DNA of 64,000 bases from CAVPOO01 sp963707015 (GCA_963707015.1 CAVPOO010000007.1:62001-126000), one strand, 5' to 3'. Counted from the first letter of the stretch, positions 1-9,330 are shown. The notes: a model not told the origin generated them from the letters alone. Numbers and translations are program-made.

Positions 1-1032
1 ACCGGGGCGGGCACCTATCAGATCCGGCTGTCCCGATCCGATGGCGGCCGGATCAATTTCGCCGACGCCGACCAGCTCCTGTATTTCCAGAGCGATGACG
101 GCGGCATCAGCTGCCCGGATCCGCTGACCGGGAAGTGCACCATTACGCTTGCGGCGAACATCCTGGAGCCCAATGGCCAGTACTGTCTGCGCATACAGGC
201 ACGGGACAGGGCCGACAACAGCAACCGATCCCGCAGCGACGAGCTTTGTCTCACCACGACACAAGGCGTCATGCCGACGGTCATCGCCGCCGTCCTGCCC
301 ACCAGCCGCTCGGTGCAGGTAGGTAATCCTGCCACGGCCTTTGCCGCGGTCATCAACACCGGCAGCACTGCCGCGAGCAACTGCCGCATTGCGCCGGTTA
401 CCAGTGTGCCCGCCGACTTTCTATACCAGACCACGGATCCCGCCACCAATGCGCTCACCGGGACGCCGAATACCCCGATCGAGATCGCAGCGGGCGCCAT
501 CCAGACCTTTCTGTTTGCACTCACCCCATCCGCGCCTTTCCCGCCGACCGATGTGCAGCTCGGCTTCGAGTGCACCAACACGGATCCCGCGCCGAGCACA
601 GTAGGGCTCAACACGCTGCTGCTCTCGGCATCGAGCACGCCCGTTCCGGACATCGTCGCGCTGGCGGCCACGCTCACGGGCGACGGCATTCTGGATCTTC
701 CGGGCGTCGCCGGAGCCAACGCATTCGCGGTCGCCACGGTAAACGTGGGTGCGAACGGCAACATCACGGTTTCGGCCGACACCGGCGATGCCACGCTGCC
801 GATGAGCGTGTTCGTGTGCCAAACCAACCCCGTCAGCGGCCTGTGTCTGGCGCCACCGGCATCCAGCGTCACGACTACCATCGATGCCGGTGCCACGCCG
901 ACCTTTTCCGTCTTCGCGATAGGAGACGGTGTTGTACCGTTCGACCCGGCGAACAACCGGATCTTCGTTGCGTTCAGAGACGGCGGGGGCCTGGTGCGCG
1001 GATCCACCAGCGTGGCGGTAAGGACCCAGTGA
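1..1032 (+). CDS. C-terminal part of a secreted protein of unknown function
   Basis: The frame is open from the first base of the window and ends in TGA at 1030-1032, so the 5' end lies outside. The first ~85 visible residues resemble a fibronectin-III-like or Ig-like strand pattern (GTYQIRLSRSDGG..., then YCLRIQARDRADNS with an ELCLTTT end). The remaining ~250 residues are Ala/Thr/Pro-rich with scattered Cys (NCRIAP, GFECTNTDP, FVCQTNP, GLCLAPP), as in beta-rich extracellular proteins. No catalytic motif or heme site is seen. A Met at 271 is internal and is not chosen as start because coding character continues upstream. The next gene is convergent. Role unknown; extracellular location is an inference from composition. 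Confidence 0.6.
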   Translation, partial: TGAGTYQIRLSRSDGGRINFADADQLLYFQSDDGGISCPDPLTGKCTITLAANILEPNGQYCLRIQARDRADNSNRSRSDELCLTTTQGVMPTVIAAVLPTSRSVQVGNPATAFAAVINTGSTAASNCRIAPVTSVPADFLYQTTDPATNALTGTPNTPIEIAAGAIQTFLFALTPSAPFPPTDVQLGFECTNTDPAPSTVGLNTLLLSASSTPVPDIVALAATLTGDGILDLPGVAGANAFAVATVNVGANGNITVSADTGDATLPMSVFVCQTNPVSGLCLAPPASSVTTTIDAGATPTFSVFAIGDGVVPFDPANNRIFVAFRDGGGLVRGSTSVAVRTQ

Positions 1033-1119
1033 GCGCTTTCGGCCAGAAAGGGGGCGCAGGGTGTTTATTTTACCCCTCTTAAGCAGAATGGCACTTACCT
1101 GGGCGGCTCCGCAATCGAT

Positions 1120-1250
1120 GTAGGGTGGGTTAGGCGCGCCGTTTGTGCCGTAACCCACCGGATGTGCCGGCAGGCACTCATTAAAAAATGCGTTGTGTTG
1201 CTTCGCAACCCCTGGTGGGTTACGCAAAAAAACACTAACCCGCCCTACAT
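1120..1250. repeat. Dispersed inverted-repeat element, GGGTGGGTTA family, copy 1
   Basis: Begins TAGGGTGGGTTAG and ends CTAACCCGCCCTAC, so the ends are inverted. Internally it carries CCGTAACCCACCGG and GGTGGGTTACGC. The same ~125-130 bp unit is found reversed at 7060-7186 and again at 15120-15318. Non-coding; MITE-like or REP-like. Confidence 0.75.
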
Positions 1251-1465
1251 TTCGACTTAAACAAGTGCCATTCCTCTCAAGCAGACTCTGTGGGTCGCTG
1301 AAACCGTGCGGCAACGCTCGCGCGAATAGTCTAATCACGGAAGCCACGGGACCCAAAGAGGGAGAAATCAATAATGCTTCGGTGGATTGCGTAGATTCCA
1401 TGGCCAACAACCCGGTCTGGATCTAGACAAAGCTATCGGTGGGCGAGGCACACCCTCATCGGCCC

Positions 1466-1517
1466 CTGTATTCTGTATTCTGTATTCTGTATTCTGTATT
1501 CTGTATTCTGGATTCTG
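1466..1517. repeat. Heptamer tandem repeat (CTGTATT)n
   Basis: Six perfect CTGTATT units are followed by a variant CTGGATT unit and a partial unit. It lies in non-coding sequence upstream of the 3' end of the phosphorylase gene. A related 7-base array (ACTCCTG) lies at 26849-27002 and ends in TGTATTC units of this same sequence, so both arrays probably arose by the same slippage process. Confidence 0.85.
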
Positions 1518-1596
1518 CCGGGCCGATTCCCTTTTGACTTAAGCAAGTGCCATTCAGGCCGGGGGCTGCTTTTGCCCTGTGGCGGGGAGCCCCCTC

Positions 1597-4200
1597 TCAC
1601 AGCCAGCGCATGCGACCGCATTCCAGGGCATGGCTCAACAGGGGGTGAAAGGGATAGACGCGGATCTTGAAATGCTGCAGGCCGCCGGCGGAGCACGTCT
1701 CAGTCTCCTCGAAGAGATCGCAGTGATACACCGCCTCCCCGCCGCCGTCGTGGCTGACGAGTTCGAAGGGGACGATGTAGGTCGCAGTAAACTCACCCCA
1801 CTCGGTCTCGGTTCCCAACAGACATTCGACGACGATATCATCGGAATTCAGGCCACTCAGGTTGACGATCACCTCGACCGACAGCGGTTCTCCGGCGCTG
1901 ATCGCCGTCATCACCGGCTTCGCAAGGCGACACTGGACCCTCGGCCAGATGTCGGCAATTTTCTTCTTCCACTGCGCGAGGGCTTTGGCACCGCTCGCCT
2001 GGTCTTCCCGCAGACGCCGCCCTTCGCGTGCCGCCGGGCTATACGAATCGCGCAGATAATCCATCGCCATGCGTATGGTATTGAACCTGGGCAGCACGGT
2101 TTTCATCGAGGTCTTGGCCGTCGCGATCCACGCCTCGGGTTCGCCGTCCTTGTTGCGGGCGTAGTAGCGGGGAATCACCTGGTACTCGAGAATGTTCAAC
2201 AGCTCCTCGGCCTCCTGCCGGTCGCGGATCTCCTGGTCGAGTTCCGGATGGGGCGTTATCGCCCAGCCGTTCTCCCCGTCGTAGGCCTCCGCCCACCAGC
2301 CGTCGAGGACGCTCAGGTTGATCGCACCATTGATCGCCGCCTTCATCCCCGAAGTGCCGCACGCCTCCAGCGGGTACTCGGGCGTGTTCAGCCACACGTC
2401 CACACCCGGCAGCAGTTCCCGCGTCATCGCCAGATTGTAGTTTTCGAGCACGAACACCCGACCCTGAAATTCGGGGCGCAGGCTGATCTCGAACACCTCC
2501 CGCAGCAGTTGCTGGCCGTAGACATCATTCGGATGCGCCTTGCCGGCAAAGACGAATATGACCGGCCGCTTGCGGTCATTGAGCAGACGCGCCAGACGTT
2601 CGAGGTCCTTGAACGGCAGGGTTGCCCGCTTATAGGTCGCAAAACGGCGCGCGAAGCCTATGACCAGCGTATCCAGGTGCCGGTGCGTCAGGTAGCGCGT
2701 CAGGCGCTGGGCAATGGATCGGGTTGCGTGGCACCGCTCATACTGAACCAGCACCCGCCGCCTGACATCCTCCAGCATGGCTGCCTTGAGAATCTGGCGC
2801 ACACTCAGGAACACATGGGCCGGGATACAGTCGATGAATTCCTCCCAGAACCGCTTGTCGGTAAGCTTCGCCCGCCAGCCGCCGCCCATGTACATCTCGA
2901 ACAGCGCCACCCAGGCGACCGCCAGGTAGGTGTCCACGTCCGCACCGTTCGTGACATAGCCGATCGGATTCTCGGCCGTTTGAATCTCGGGCCAGATGTA
3001 CTCTTCCATCTCCGATGCCACGCGCCCGTGGATACGGCTCACGCCGTTACGAAACCGCGAACCCCGGATGGCAAACGAGGTCATGCAGAAGCCGGTGGGA
3101 TTGCGCGGATTCCCACCCAGACCGAAGAACTGTTCCTGCGTGATACCGAGCTCAGAGATGAAGCCCGAGAAATACTTCCGCAGCTCATCGAATTCAAAGA
3201 CGTCATGCCCGGCCGGCACGGGCGTATGCGTCGTAAAGGCCGTGCTTGCAGCGACCAGCTCGAGGGCAGTGTCGAAATCCAGGCCCTGACCGACCTCTTC
3301 GCGGCAGCGCTCCAGGATAAGAAACGCGGCGTGCCCCTCATTGATATGCCAGACGGTGGGCTGCAGTCCCAGCGCACGCAGCACGCGCACGCCCCCGATA
3401 CCCAGCACCAGTTCCTGGTGGAGGCGCGTCGAGCTGTCACCCCCATAGAGCTGGGCCGTGATCAGGCGATCGCTGGCCGAGTTTGCCGGCAGATCACTGT
3501 CCAGGAGATAGAGCCGGATCTGACCGACCTTCGCCTGCCAGACCCTGAGTGCGAGTTGCCTGCCGGGCAGCTCAACCTGCACCTGCAGCTCGTTGCCGCC
3601 GGCATCCAGCGCCGGCGTTACGGGCAGATCAGAGGGGTCACTGCGGGGATAGGTCGCGATCTGCGCGCCGTTGCAGTCGATGTGCTGCACGAAGTAACCC
3701 TGGTGGTAGAGCAATCCGACGCCCACGAAGGGCACCCACAGATTACTCATCGCCTTGCAGTAGTCGCCGGCCAGAATCCCGAGCCCGCCGGCATAAATGG
3801 GCAGACTCTCGTGGAAACCGAACTCCGCAGAAAAATACGCGACCAGATCCGTCTTCGGATCCAGGTATTCGTCGATCCGCGTCGTGGGTCGCTCCTCGAG
3901 ATAGGTGTCGTAGGCCGAGAGCACGTGACGGTACTCCGCCAGCAGAATGGGATCCTTGGCGGCCTCATCCAGTCTGCTTTGGCGGACCCGGCGCAGAAAC
4001 ACCTTGGGGTTATGTGAACAGGCATCCCAGCACTCGCCGTCAAGGTGACGGAACAGGCCGCGCACGGTGCGGTTCCAGCTGTAATACAGATCGTTCGCGA
4101 GCTCGCCCAGACGCTTGAAACGCTCCGGCAGAACGGGCCGGATCTCGACACTGAAGCGCGAACCGGGGTCGTTGTTTTTTTCTGAATCTCGAATGTCCAC
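1597..4200 (-). CDS. glgP: Alpha-glucan (glycogen) phosphorylase, GT35 family
   Basis: Phosphorolysis of alpha-1,4-glucans to glucose-1-phosphate in the cytoplasm. The 867-residue length and sequence fit the short-type alpha-glucan phosphorylases: an N-terminal DUF3417-like segment (RFKRLGELANDLYYSWNRTVRGLF), then YFSAEFGFHESLPIYAGGLG, WHINEGHAAF and THTPVPAGHDVF. The pyridoxal-phosphate lysine lies in GTSGMKAAINGA, followed by LSVLDGWWAEAY. The GTG start at 4200 is chosen because GAGGG lies 6 bases upstream. It begins only 20 bases after the stop of the porD-like gene, so it is probably the last gene of the pps-por operon, linking carbon fixation and gluconeogenesis to glycogen turnover. Confidence 0.93.
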   Translation of the reverse strand: MDIRDSEKNNDPGSRFSVEIRPVLPERFKRLGELANDLYYSWNRTVRGLFRHLDGECWDACSHNPKVFLRRVRQSRLDEAAKDPILLAEYRHVLSAYDTYLEERPTTRIDEYLDPKTDLVAYFSAEFGFHESLPIYAGGLGILAGDYCKAMSNLWVPFVGVGLLYHQGYFVQHIDCNGAQIATYPRSDPSDLPVTPALDAGGNELQVQVELPGRQLALRVWQAKVGQIRLYLLDSDLPANSASDRLITAQLYGGDSSTRLHQELVLGIGGVRVLRALGLQPTVWHINEGHAAFLILERCREEVGQGLDFDTALELVAASTAFTTHTPVPAGHDVFEFDELRKYFSGFISELGITQEQFFGLGGNPRNPTGFCMTSFAIRGSRFRNGVSRIHGRVASEMEEYIWPEIQTAENPIGYVTNGADVDTYLAVAWVALFEMYMGGGWRAKLTDKRFWEEFIDCIPAHVFLSVRQILKAAMLEDVRRRVLVQYERCHATRSIAQRLTRYLTHRHLDTLVIGFARRFATYKRATLPFKDLERLARLLNDRKRPVIFVFAGKAHPNDVYGQQLLREVFEISLRPEFQGRVFVLENYNLAMTRELLPGVDVWLNTPEYPLEACGTSGMKAAINGAINLSVLDGWWAEAYDGENGWAITPHPELDQEIRDRQEAEELLNILEYQVIPRYYARNKDGEPEAWIATAKTSMKTVLPRFNTIRMAMDYLRDSYSPAAREGRRLREDQASGAKALAQWKKKIADIWPRVQCRLAKPVMTAISAGEPLSVEVIVNLSGLNSDDIVVECLLGTETEWGEFTATYIVPFELVSHDGGGEAVYHCDLFEETETCSAGGLQHFKIRVYPFHPLLSHALECGRMRWL

Positions 4201-4220
4201 GCTAAGCCCTCAGAGGCGGA

Positions 4221-5915
4221 TCAGAGTTCATCCCGCATCACGATGTAACCGGAGGGACATTCGTGTGCGCAAATCCCGCATCCCTTGCAGTAACTGTAAT
4301 CAAACACATAGTGCGACCCGTCCGCTGCCGTTTCCTGTGTCTTGAGCACCGCGACATCGGGGCACAGGGTCCAGCAGTTATCACAGGCAAGACAGCTGCC
4401 GCAGGAAAAACACCGATGTCCTTCACCCATGACCTGGCGCCGGGTCAACCCGCCTTCGATCTCCTGGTAAGCGGTCCGCTCGGCAACGGGGAGCACCGGC
4501 GCCTCGGGCCGGGGCGCCGGTTCGTAGTAATTGAGATTGAGCCGGTCATAGCCAATGGATACCCGCTCGGTTTCCCGCAGTTCGCCGGCGGACTGCAGGA
4601 AGTTATGAATGGCGGCCACACCCCGACGCCCGTCACCAATGGCCTCACTGACGGTACCGCGATCGCCGCGCGCATCGCCACCCACCAGCAGTCCCTCCTG
4701 TCCGGAAATCCTGCCCCAGGCATCGGCTTTCAGAAACCGCTTCTGGTTGGCAATCTTTTCCAGGCCGGTCGGATCCAGCACCTGGCCAATGGCCGGAATC
4801 ACCTGTTCCACATGCAGCAGGGACTCGGTGCCCTCAAAGGTGACGAACCGCCTCTGACCCGTTGCGTCGGGCAGTTTCTTCATGTGCACCAGCTCGACAC
4901 CGATGACCTGTTCGCCCCGCAGCACCAGCCGCTGCACACCGCGGTGCTCGTGAATGACAATACCCTCTTCCAGGCCCTGCCTGACCTCCCGGTGGATTGC
5001 CGGCATCACGTCCGGCCCACCCGCCGTCTCCGCCCGGGGAATCGATTGATGGGTGATGATGTGAACTTCCGGCACACCCACCCGTTTCAGCACGCGCGCA
5101 AGGTCAACCGCGGTATTGCCGCCGCCGACTATGGCGACGCTCCTCCAGGTCGGAATGGAGCCGACCGAGAGCCACTGTTTCAGCAGGTCGAGGCCGACAT
5201 GCAGATCCCGCGGCGTCTGACCGCCGATACTCCACTCGACACCGCGCTGGGTGCCGGGGGCGAGGAACACCGCCCGGTAGTCGGCCCGGAGCTCATCGAG
5301 GGAGAAGTCCCGTCCCAGGCGATGCCCTGGCGAAAACTGAATACCGCTTGCCAGCAGTCGTTCGATTTCGCGGTCCAGGATATCGCGCGGCAGGCGGTAG
5401 GACGGCAGTGCGGTGCGCAACAGCCCGCCCGCCTCGGGCAGCGCATCGAAAAGGCGCGCCTGATAACCGTGGCGGATCAGATGATAGGCCGCGGAGCACC
5501 CCGCCGGACCCGCGCCGACCACCGCCACCTGCGGCGCGGATGCCGGCGGCGCGCTGACCGGATAGGCCCAGCCCTCCTTCAGCGCCTGATCCCCCAGAAA
5601 CCGTTCCACATCGTGGATGGCGATCGCCTCGTCATACTGGGCGCGGTTGCAGGACGTCTCACAGGGATGGTGGCAGACACGCCCGGTCACCGCGGGCAGG
5701 GGATTGGCACCGACGATGGTTTCCCAGGCCTCGCGAAAGCGGCCTTCTTCCACCAGCGCGAGGTAGGCCTGAGCGTCCTCGCCTGCGGGACAGGCGGTGT
5801 GACACGGTGCCGCGCCATGCCGATGCTCCGGGCGCTCCACGCGCCACGAGCCGGTCTTGAATTCCAGTGACGTGCCGGGGTACGCGATCGCACCGCGTGT
5901 CATTTTTATGCCCAC
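4221..5915 (-). CDS. GltD-like NAD(P)-FAD oxidoreductase with C-terminal 2x[4Fe-4S] ferredoxin (Por electron-transfer subunit)
   Basis: Likely the electron-transfer partner of the 2-oxoacid:ferredoxin oxidoreductase encoded just upstream. The N-terminal Fer4_20-type segment has two Cys motifs (CHTACPAG; CHHPCETSCNRAQ). An FAD-binding Rossmann fold follows (VAVVGAGPAGCSAAYH), then an NAD(P)-binding fold (VAIVGGGNTAVDLARVL). The C-terminus has two ferredoxin cluster motifs (CGSCLACDNCWTLCP; CKGCGICAHECPSG). The 564-residue length fits glutamate-synthase-small-subunit-like proteins fused to a PorD domain. The GTG start at 5915 follows GGAGG by 6 bases and overlaps the porB stop, suggesting translational coupling; an ATG at 5903 is an alternative. 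It may let NAD(P)H and ferredoxin pools exchange electrons with Por. Confidence 0.85.
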   Translation of the reverse strand: MGIKMTRGAIAYPGTSLEFKTGSWRVERPEHRHGAAPCHTACPAGEDAQAYLALVEEGRFREAWETIVGANPLPAVTGRVCHHPCETSCNRAQYDEAIAIHDVERFLGDQALKEGWAYPVSAPPASAPQVAVVGAGPAGCSAAYHLIRHGYQARLFDALPEAGGLLRTALPSYRLPRDILDREIERLLASGIQFSPGHRLGRDFSLDELRADYRAVFLAPGTQRGVEWSIGGQTPRDLHVGLDLLKQWLSVGSIPTWRSVAIVGGGNTAVDLARVLKRVGVPEVHIITHQSIPRAETAGGPDVMPAIHREVRQGLEEGIVIHEHRGVQRLVLRGEQVIGVELVHMKKLPDATGQRRFVTFEGTESLLHVEQVIPAIGQVLDPTGLEKIANQKRFLKADAWGRISGQEGLLVGGDARGDRGTVSEAIGDGRRGVAAIHNFLQSAGELRETERVSIGYDRLNLNYYEPAPRPEAPVLPVAERTAYQEIEGGLTRRQVMGEGHRCFSCGSCLACDNCWTLCPDVAVLKTQETAADGSHYVFDYSYCKGCGICAHECPSGYIVMRDEL

Positions 5916-6898
5916 CGCATACCTCCGCGTCTCACCGTGTCAGCGCCATCACTGTCGAGGGCATCGGCCTCGTCACCGCGCAGGCCATAGAGCTCGATAT
6001 TATGATTCGCCAGGGCCTGCAGATGCTCCAGTTCCTCGCGGGCCCTGACATCATCGGCAAACAGATGCCGGAACCGGCCCTGAATCTTGAGGTAATCGGT
6101 GACCGGACGAATCTCGCGGATCGGCATCACGCCCGCGACACCGCCACGCTCCAGCTCGATCACCGGAAACAGTCCCGTCTGTACCGCAAGCCGCGCGACC
6201 TCGATGCTCAGGGCGCCATCATGGCCCCAGCCGAGCGGACAGGGGGCATGGATATGCAGAAATGTCGGACCGTCGATGGCCATCGCGCGACGCACCTTCT
6301 TGCGCACGTCCGAGGGGTAGGCAACCGAGGTCGTTGCCGCATAGGGGATATGGTGTGCCGCAACAATGGAGACAATGTCCTTCTTGAGATGCCGCTTGCC
6401 CATGCGTTCCGGACCCGCGGGCGACGTGGTAGTGGCGGCCGCGTGCGGTGTGGAACTGGAGCGCTGGATACCGGTATTCATATAGGCTTCGTTGTCGTAA
6501 CAGACGTAGAACACGTTGTGACCGCGCTCCAGCATCCCCGACAGGGCCTGAAATCCGATATCGAAGGTGCCGCCGTCGCCCCCCATTGCAATCACCTTGG
6601 TCGGATTGCCCTGTGCCTTCATCGCGGCTTCCATACCGGCGGCGACCGCCGCGGCATTTTCGAACAGCGAGTGTATCCAGGGCACGCGCCAGGCCGAGTC
6701 GGGCCACGCCGTCGTGAACACCTCCAGACAACCCGTGGCATTGGCATACATGACATCCGGTCCGGCCGCCTCGGTCACCAGCCGCGCAGCCAGGGCCTCG
6801 CCACAACCGAGGCAGGCCCGGTGACCGGCCTCCAGCCCGCTGAAGCGCGGCTGATGACGGCGCAGCGCACTCACGGGAATAACCACTTCGTCACTCAT
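5906..6898 (-). CDS. porB: 2-oxoacid:ferredoxin oxidoreductase (pyruvate synthase) beta subunit, TPP-binding
   Basis: Carries thiamine diphosphate and the catalytic site for interconversion of acetyl-CoA + CO2 and pyruvate. The TPP-binding segment is visible as MGGDGGTFDIGFQALSG...YVCYDNEAYMNTG, and GHRACLGCGEALAARL near the N-terminus is typical of the beta subunit Cys motif. The 330-residue length is usual for PorB. ATG at 6898 has GGAG about 10 bases upstream. It is followed, with overlap, by the GltD/ferredoxin subunit. It is separated from porA by 312 bases filled with two repeat elements, an unusual break in a por operon. Substrate (pyruvate rather than 2-oxoglutarate) is inferred from the neighbouring PEP synthase. 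Confidence 0.9.
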   Translation of the reverse strand: MSDEVVIPVSALRRHQPRFSGLEAGHRACLGCGEALAARLVTEAAGPDVMYANATGCLEVFTTAWPDSAWRVPWIHSLFENAAAVAAGMEAAMKAQGNPTKVIAMGGDGGTFDIGFQALSGMLERGHNVFYVCYDNEAYMNTGIQRSSSTPHAAATTTSPAGPERMGKRHLKKDIVSIVAAHHIPYAATTSVAYPSDVRKKVRRAMAIDGPTFLHIHAPCPLGWGHDGALSIEVARLAVQTGLFPVIELERGGVAGVMPIREIRPVTDYLKIQGRFRHLFADDVRAREELEHLQALANHNIELYGLRGDEADALDSDGADTVRRGGMRWA

Positions 6899-6954
6899 TT
6901 CAGATCCACTCCGCTGGCATCATCAACGCCTTCTGATGATGCCGGATAGTATGG

Positions 6955-7035
6955 CCCCGGAATCCACGGAATCCAGGGAAAAAAACGAATACCCATTAGA
7001 ATTTTTTCCGTGCTCTTCCGTGGATTCCGTGGCTA
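6955..7035. repeat. Dispersed inverted-repeat element, CACGGAATCC family
   Basis: Starts GGAATCCACGGAATCC and ends TTCCGTGGATTCCGTGGC, with an interior GAATACCCATTAGAATTT shared with the element at 9002-9296. It lies inside the por operon between porA and porB. Confidence 0.7.
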
Positions 7036-7059
7036 ATAAAAACACGGGCACTCAGTAAC

Positions 7060-7186
7060 GCAGGGTGGGTTAGCGTTGTTTGCGTAACCCACCAGGCGTC
7101 GCGAAGCAACACCACGAATTTTTCGAGGGCCTGCCGGCACAGCCGGTGGGTTACGGCACAAACTGCGTGCCTAACCCACCCTACGT
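7060..7186. repeat. GGGTGGGTTA-family element, copy 2 (reverse orientation)
   Basis: Begins CAGGGTGGGTTAGCG and ends GCCTAACCCACCCTACG. Internal GTAACCCACCAGGCG and GGTGGGTTACGGC match copy 1 in reverse complement. It follows the CACGGAATCC element directly, so the porA-porB gap is made almost only of two repeats. Confidence 0.75.
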
Positions 7187-7210
7187 TTGGACTTGAGCGT
7201 TGAGAGCGCA

Positions 7211-8380
7211 CTAGGCCTCTTCCGGCAATCGTTCCGCTACCACATCGAGCATCTCAAAGGGCACACCGCCACCCCGGCGTACCGCCTCGTGCAGCCGCAC
7301 ATAGGTTTCCATCGGCACATCCCGACCACCCAGTCCCACACTGAAGTTAAATACCTTCGGCGGGTTGTCCATCTCGGTCAAAGCCGCGCGCACCTCGGTG
7401 CCGACAATCCCGCCCGCGCCGGGCGACAGGGCGCGTTCGAGCACGATCAGATCCGTGAGGCCCTGACAGGCCTCTCTGAGCGCTGCGGCCGGAAATGGCC
7501 GAAATGCCCGCAACTTGATCAGGCGCGTGGCCGGCTGATCCGGGAACGCCTCCATGGCCGCCTGCAGCGTACCGGCGATGGAACCGATGGTGAGAATCGC
7601 GATGCGCGCATCCGCGGGCCCCTCGCTGGTCAGCAGGCCGCCCGCATCCCGCCCGCTGACCGCAAACCAGTCGCGTTGCGCCTCGACGATGAGATCGGCG
7701 GCCCTGGCCAGCGCCTCATGATGGCTGTAGCGCGACTCGGTGTAGAAATCCGGCGACACCAGCGTGCCGATGCTGATCGGCTGATCCGGGTCCAGGCGAC
7801 GGTCGAATTCAAAGGGGGGCAGAAAGGCATCGACCTGTTCCTGGGTGGGCATGTCCAGCACCTCCAGCGTATGCGTCAGGGTGAAGCCGTCGACACACAC
7901 CATCACCGGCAGCTGGCACTTTTCCGAGATGCGATAGGCCTGGATCGTGGCATCCACCGCGTCCTGATTGTCCGCGCAGTAGATCTGAATCCAGCCGGCA
8001 TCCCGCACGCTCATGGAATCCTGCTGGTCATTCCAGATCGACAGCGGCCCCGACACGGCGCGGTTGGCGCAGGTCATGACCAGCGGGATGCGCAGCCCCG
8101 CGATGTTGAACAGCACCTCGCTCATCAGCAGGATGCCCTGGGACGAACTGGCGGTATAGGCGCGCGAGCCTGCCGCGACGGCACCCAGCACAACCGAGGC
8201 GGCCGAGAACTCGCTTTCCACACTCACCAGCTCGCAGTGCAGCACACCATCGGCAACCAGTTTGGAGAGGTTCTCCACGATGTGGGTCTGCGGTGTGATC
8301 GGATAGGCCGCCACAACCTGCGGCCGGCACAGACTGACGGCCTCGGCAATTGCCTGTGACCCTTCAAGCGCGCGCTGCAT
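7211..8380 (-). CDS. porA: 2-oxoacid:ferredoxin oxidoreductase (pyruvate synthase) alpha subunit
   Basis: Structural/CoA-binding alpha subunit of the pyruvate:ferredoxin oxidoreductase. The N-terminal AEAVSLCRPQVVAAYPITPQTHIVE is the family's characteristic pyrimidine-binding TPP-fold start. SEFSAASVVLGAVAAGSRAYTASSSQGILLMSEVLF and the domain-II transketolase-C-like stretch (DARIAILTIGSIAGT) follow. 389 residues is the normal length. The ATG at 8380 overlaps the end of porG by 17 bases, as expected for coupled subunits. Encoded in the order porG-porA-porB-porD-like. Confidence 0.92.
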   Translation of the reverse strand: MQRALEGSQAIAEAVSLCRPQVVAAYPITPQTHIVENLSKLVADGVLHCELVSVESEFSAASVVLGAVAAGSRAYTASSSQGILLMSEVLFNIAGLRIPLVMTCANRAVSGPLSIWNDQQDSMSVRDAGWIQIYCADNQDAVDATIQAYRISEKCQLPVMVCVDGFTLTHTLEVLDMPTQEQVDAFLPPFEFDRRLDPDQPISIGTLVSPDFYTESRYSHHEALARAADLIVEAQRDWFAVSGRDAGGLLTSEGPADARIAILTIGSIAGTLQAAMEAFPDQPATRLIKLRAFRPFPAAALREACQGLTDLIVLERALSPGAGGIVGTEVRAALTEMDNPPKVFNFSVGLGGRDVPMETYVRLHEAVRRGGGVPFEMLDVVAERLPEEA

Positions 8381-8939
8381 AGTCCCCCTCCTTCCAGATG
8401 TCCGCCGGGACGCGGCTCGCCGCCTGCTCGACCAGGCTGGCGTTGCGCTCCAGCACGCCGCCCTTGAACCGGGCGGAAAGCGCCTTGATCAGGGCCGCGT
8501 GGGGCAACAGGCCGGTCAGCGTCAGGAAAGCGGCCAGCAGCGCGGTATTCGGCACCGGCCGGCCCAGCACTTCGGTCGCCAGCGCGGTCGCCGGCAGCGC
8601 CACCACCGCCTGTCCGAGATGGTTCGATAACTGGTCCGATGACTGATTGGAATTGATCAGGATACCGCCGCCGGCCCGCAGCCCATCGAGGACACCCGCG
8701 ACGTGGAGCAGCGCCTCATCCTGAATAATCAGAAACGCGGGCTCCCTGACCTCGCAGCGGCGGCGTATCGGTCGGTCGGCGATGCGCACGAAGGCGGTGA
8801 CCGGCGCCCCGCGCCGCTCGGCGCCGAAACTCGGAAACGCCTGTACATAGCGGCCCTCTTCGAAGGCGGCGCTGGCCAGCAGGTAGGCGGCGACCACATT
8901 GCCCTGCCCGCCTCGGCCGTGTATTCGGATCTCAATCAT
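8364..8939 (-). CDS. porG: 2-oxoacid:ferredoxin oxidoreductase (pyruvate synthase) gamma subunit
   Basis: The gamma subunit of the Por complex, recognised by its opening IRIHGRGGQGNVVAAYLLASAAF, followed by QAFPSFGAERRGAPVTAFVRIAD and the AL..AFLTLTGLL helix region. The 191-residue length is normal for PorG/PorC. It is the first por gene after pps (391-base gap holding a MITE-like element) and overlaps porA. The complex acts in the cytoplasm with ferredoxin; combined with PEP synthase it could run in the carboxylating direction (inference). Confidence 0.9.
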   Translation of the reverse strand: MIEIRIHGRGGQGNVVAAYLLASAAFEEGRYVQAFPSFGAERRGAPVTAFVRIADRPIRRRCEVREPAFLIIQDEALLHVAGVLDGLRAGGGILINSNQSSDQLSNHLGQAVVALPATALATEVLGRPVPNTALLAAFLTLTGLLPHAALIKALSARFKGGVLERNASLVEQAASRVPADIWKEGDYAARA

Positions 8940-9001
8940 AAGGTTGTCCAGTACGCTTTCAACTTGATCGCAACGAAGGCTGAGTGCCGGTATTGTTATT
9001 C

Positions 9002-9296
9002 GCCACGGAATCCACGGAAAAACACGGAAAAAATTCTAATGGGTATTCATTGCTGTCCGGCAACTCCCTCTCCCACCAGGAGCACCCTGAAGGGCATAAA
9101 AAGGTTGGGGAGAGGGAATTCCCTTTTGCTTCCATTGGTGATTCGTCATGTCCTGCATCGCCTAAAGCGCCTACTTTTGGTCCATTACCCTCGTAATCAG
9201 CTTTGTCCATATGACGTGACTGGATTCCAATACAACTTAACGAGACATTCGTGATGGGTGTTGGTTCTTTCCGTGTTTTTCCGTGGATTCCGTGGC
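9002..9296. mobile_element. 295-bp MITE-like element with perfect 29-bp terminal inverted repeats
   Basis: Positions 9002-9030 and 9268-9296 are exact reverse complements (core CCACGGAATCCACGG). The interior has no credible gene. It holds a second, imperfect inverted pair around 9058-9120 (AACTCCCTCTCCCACC / GGTTGGGGAGAGGGAATT). It fills the gap between pps and porG. Shorter relatives are at 6955-7035, 13304-13376 and, degraded, near 1338-1402. No target duplication was established. Confidence 0.7.
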
Positions 9297-9330
9297 CATA
9301 ATTTCCGTCATGCATCCGCTTGAAACAGCA

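Larger units (their letters stand above)
1033..1596. other. Intergenic region made of repeats
   Basis: About 560 bases lie between two convergent genes. They hold a copy of the GGGTGGGTTA inverted-repeat family (1120-1250), a degraded copy of the CACGGAATCC family (about 1338-1402) and a heptamer array (1466-1517). Short open frames here run through the repeats and have no coding character. No RNA gene or clear terminator was recognised. Confidence 0.6.

Noticed and set aside
1193..1426. 77-codon plus-strand frame
   Set aside because: Runs through two repeat elements and has no coding features beyond them.
1579..4017. Long plus-strand open frame opposite glgP
   Set aside because: It is the antisense shadow of a clear glycogen phosphorylase; GC-rich third positions keep it open. 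No homology-like motifs. The same holds for the long antisense frames opposite por, pps, the cytochromes and the multicopper oxidase.
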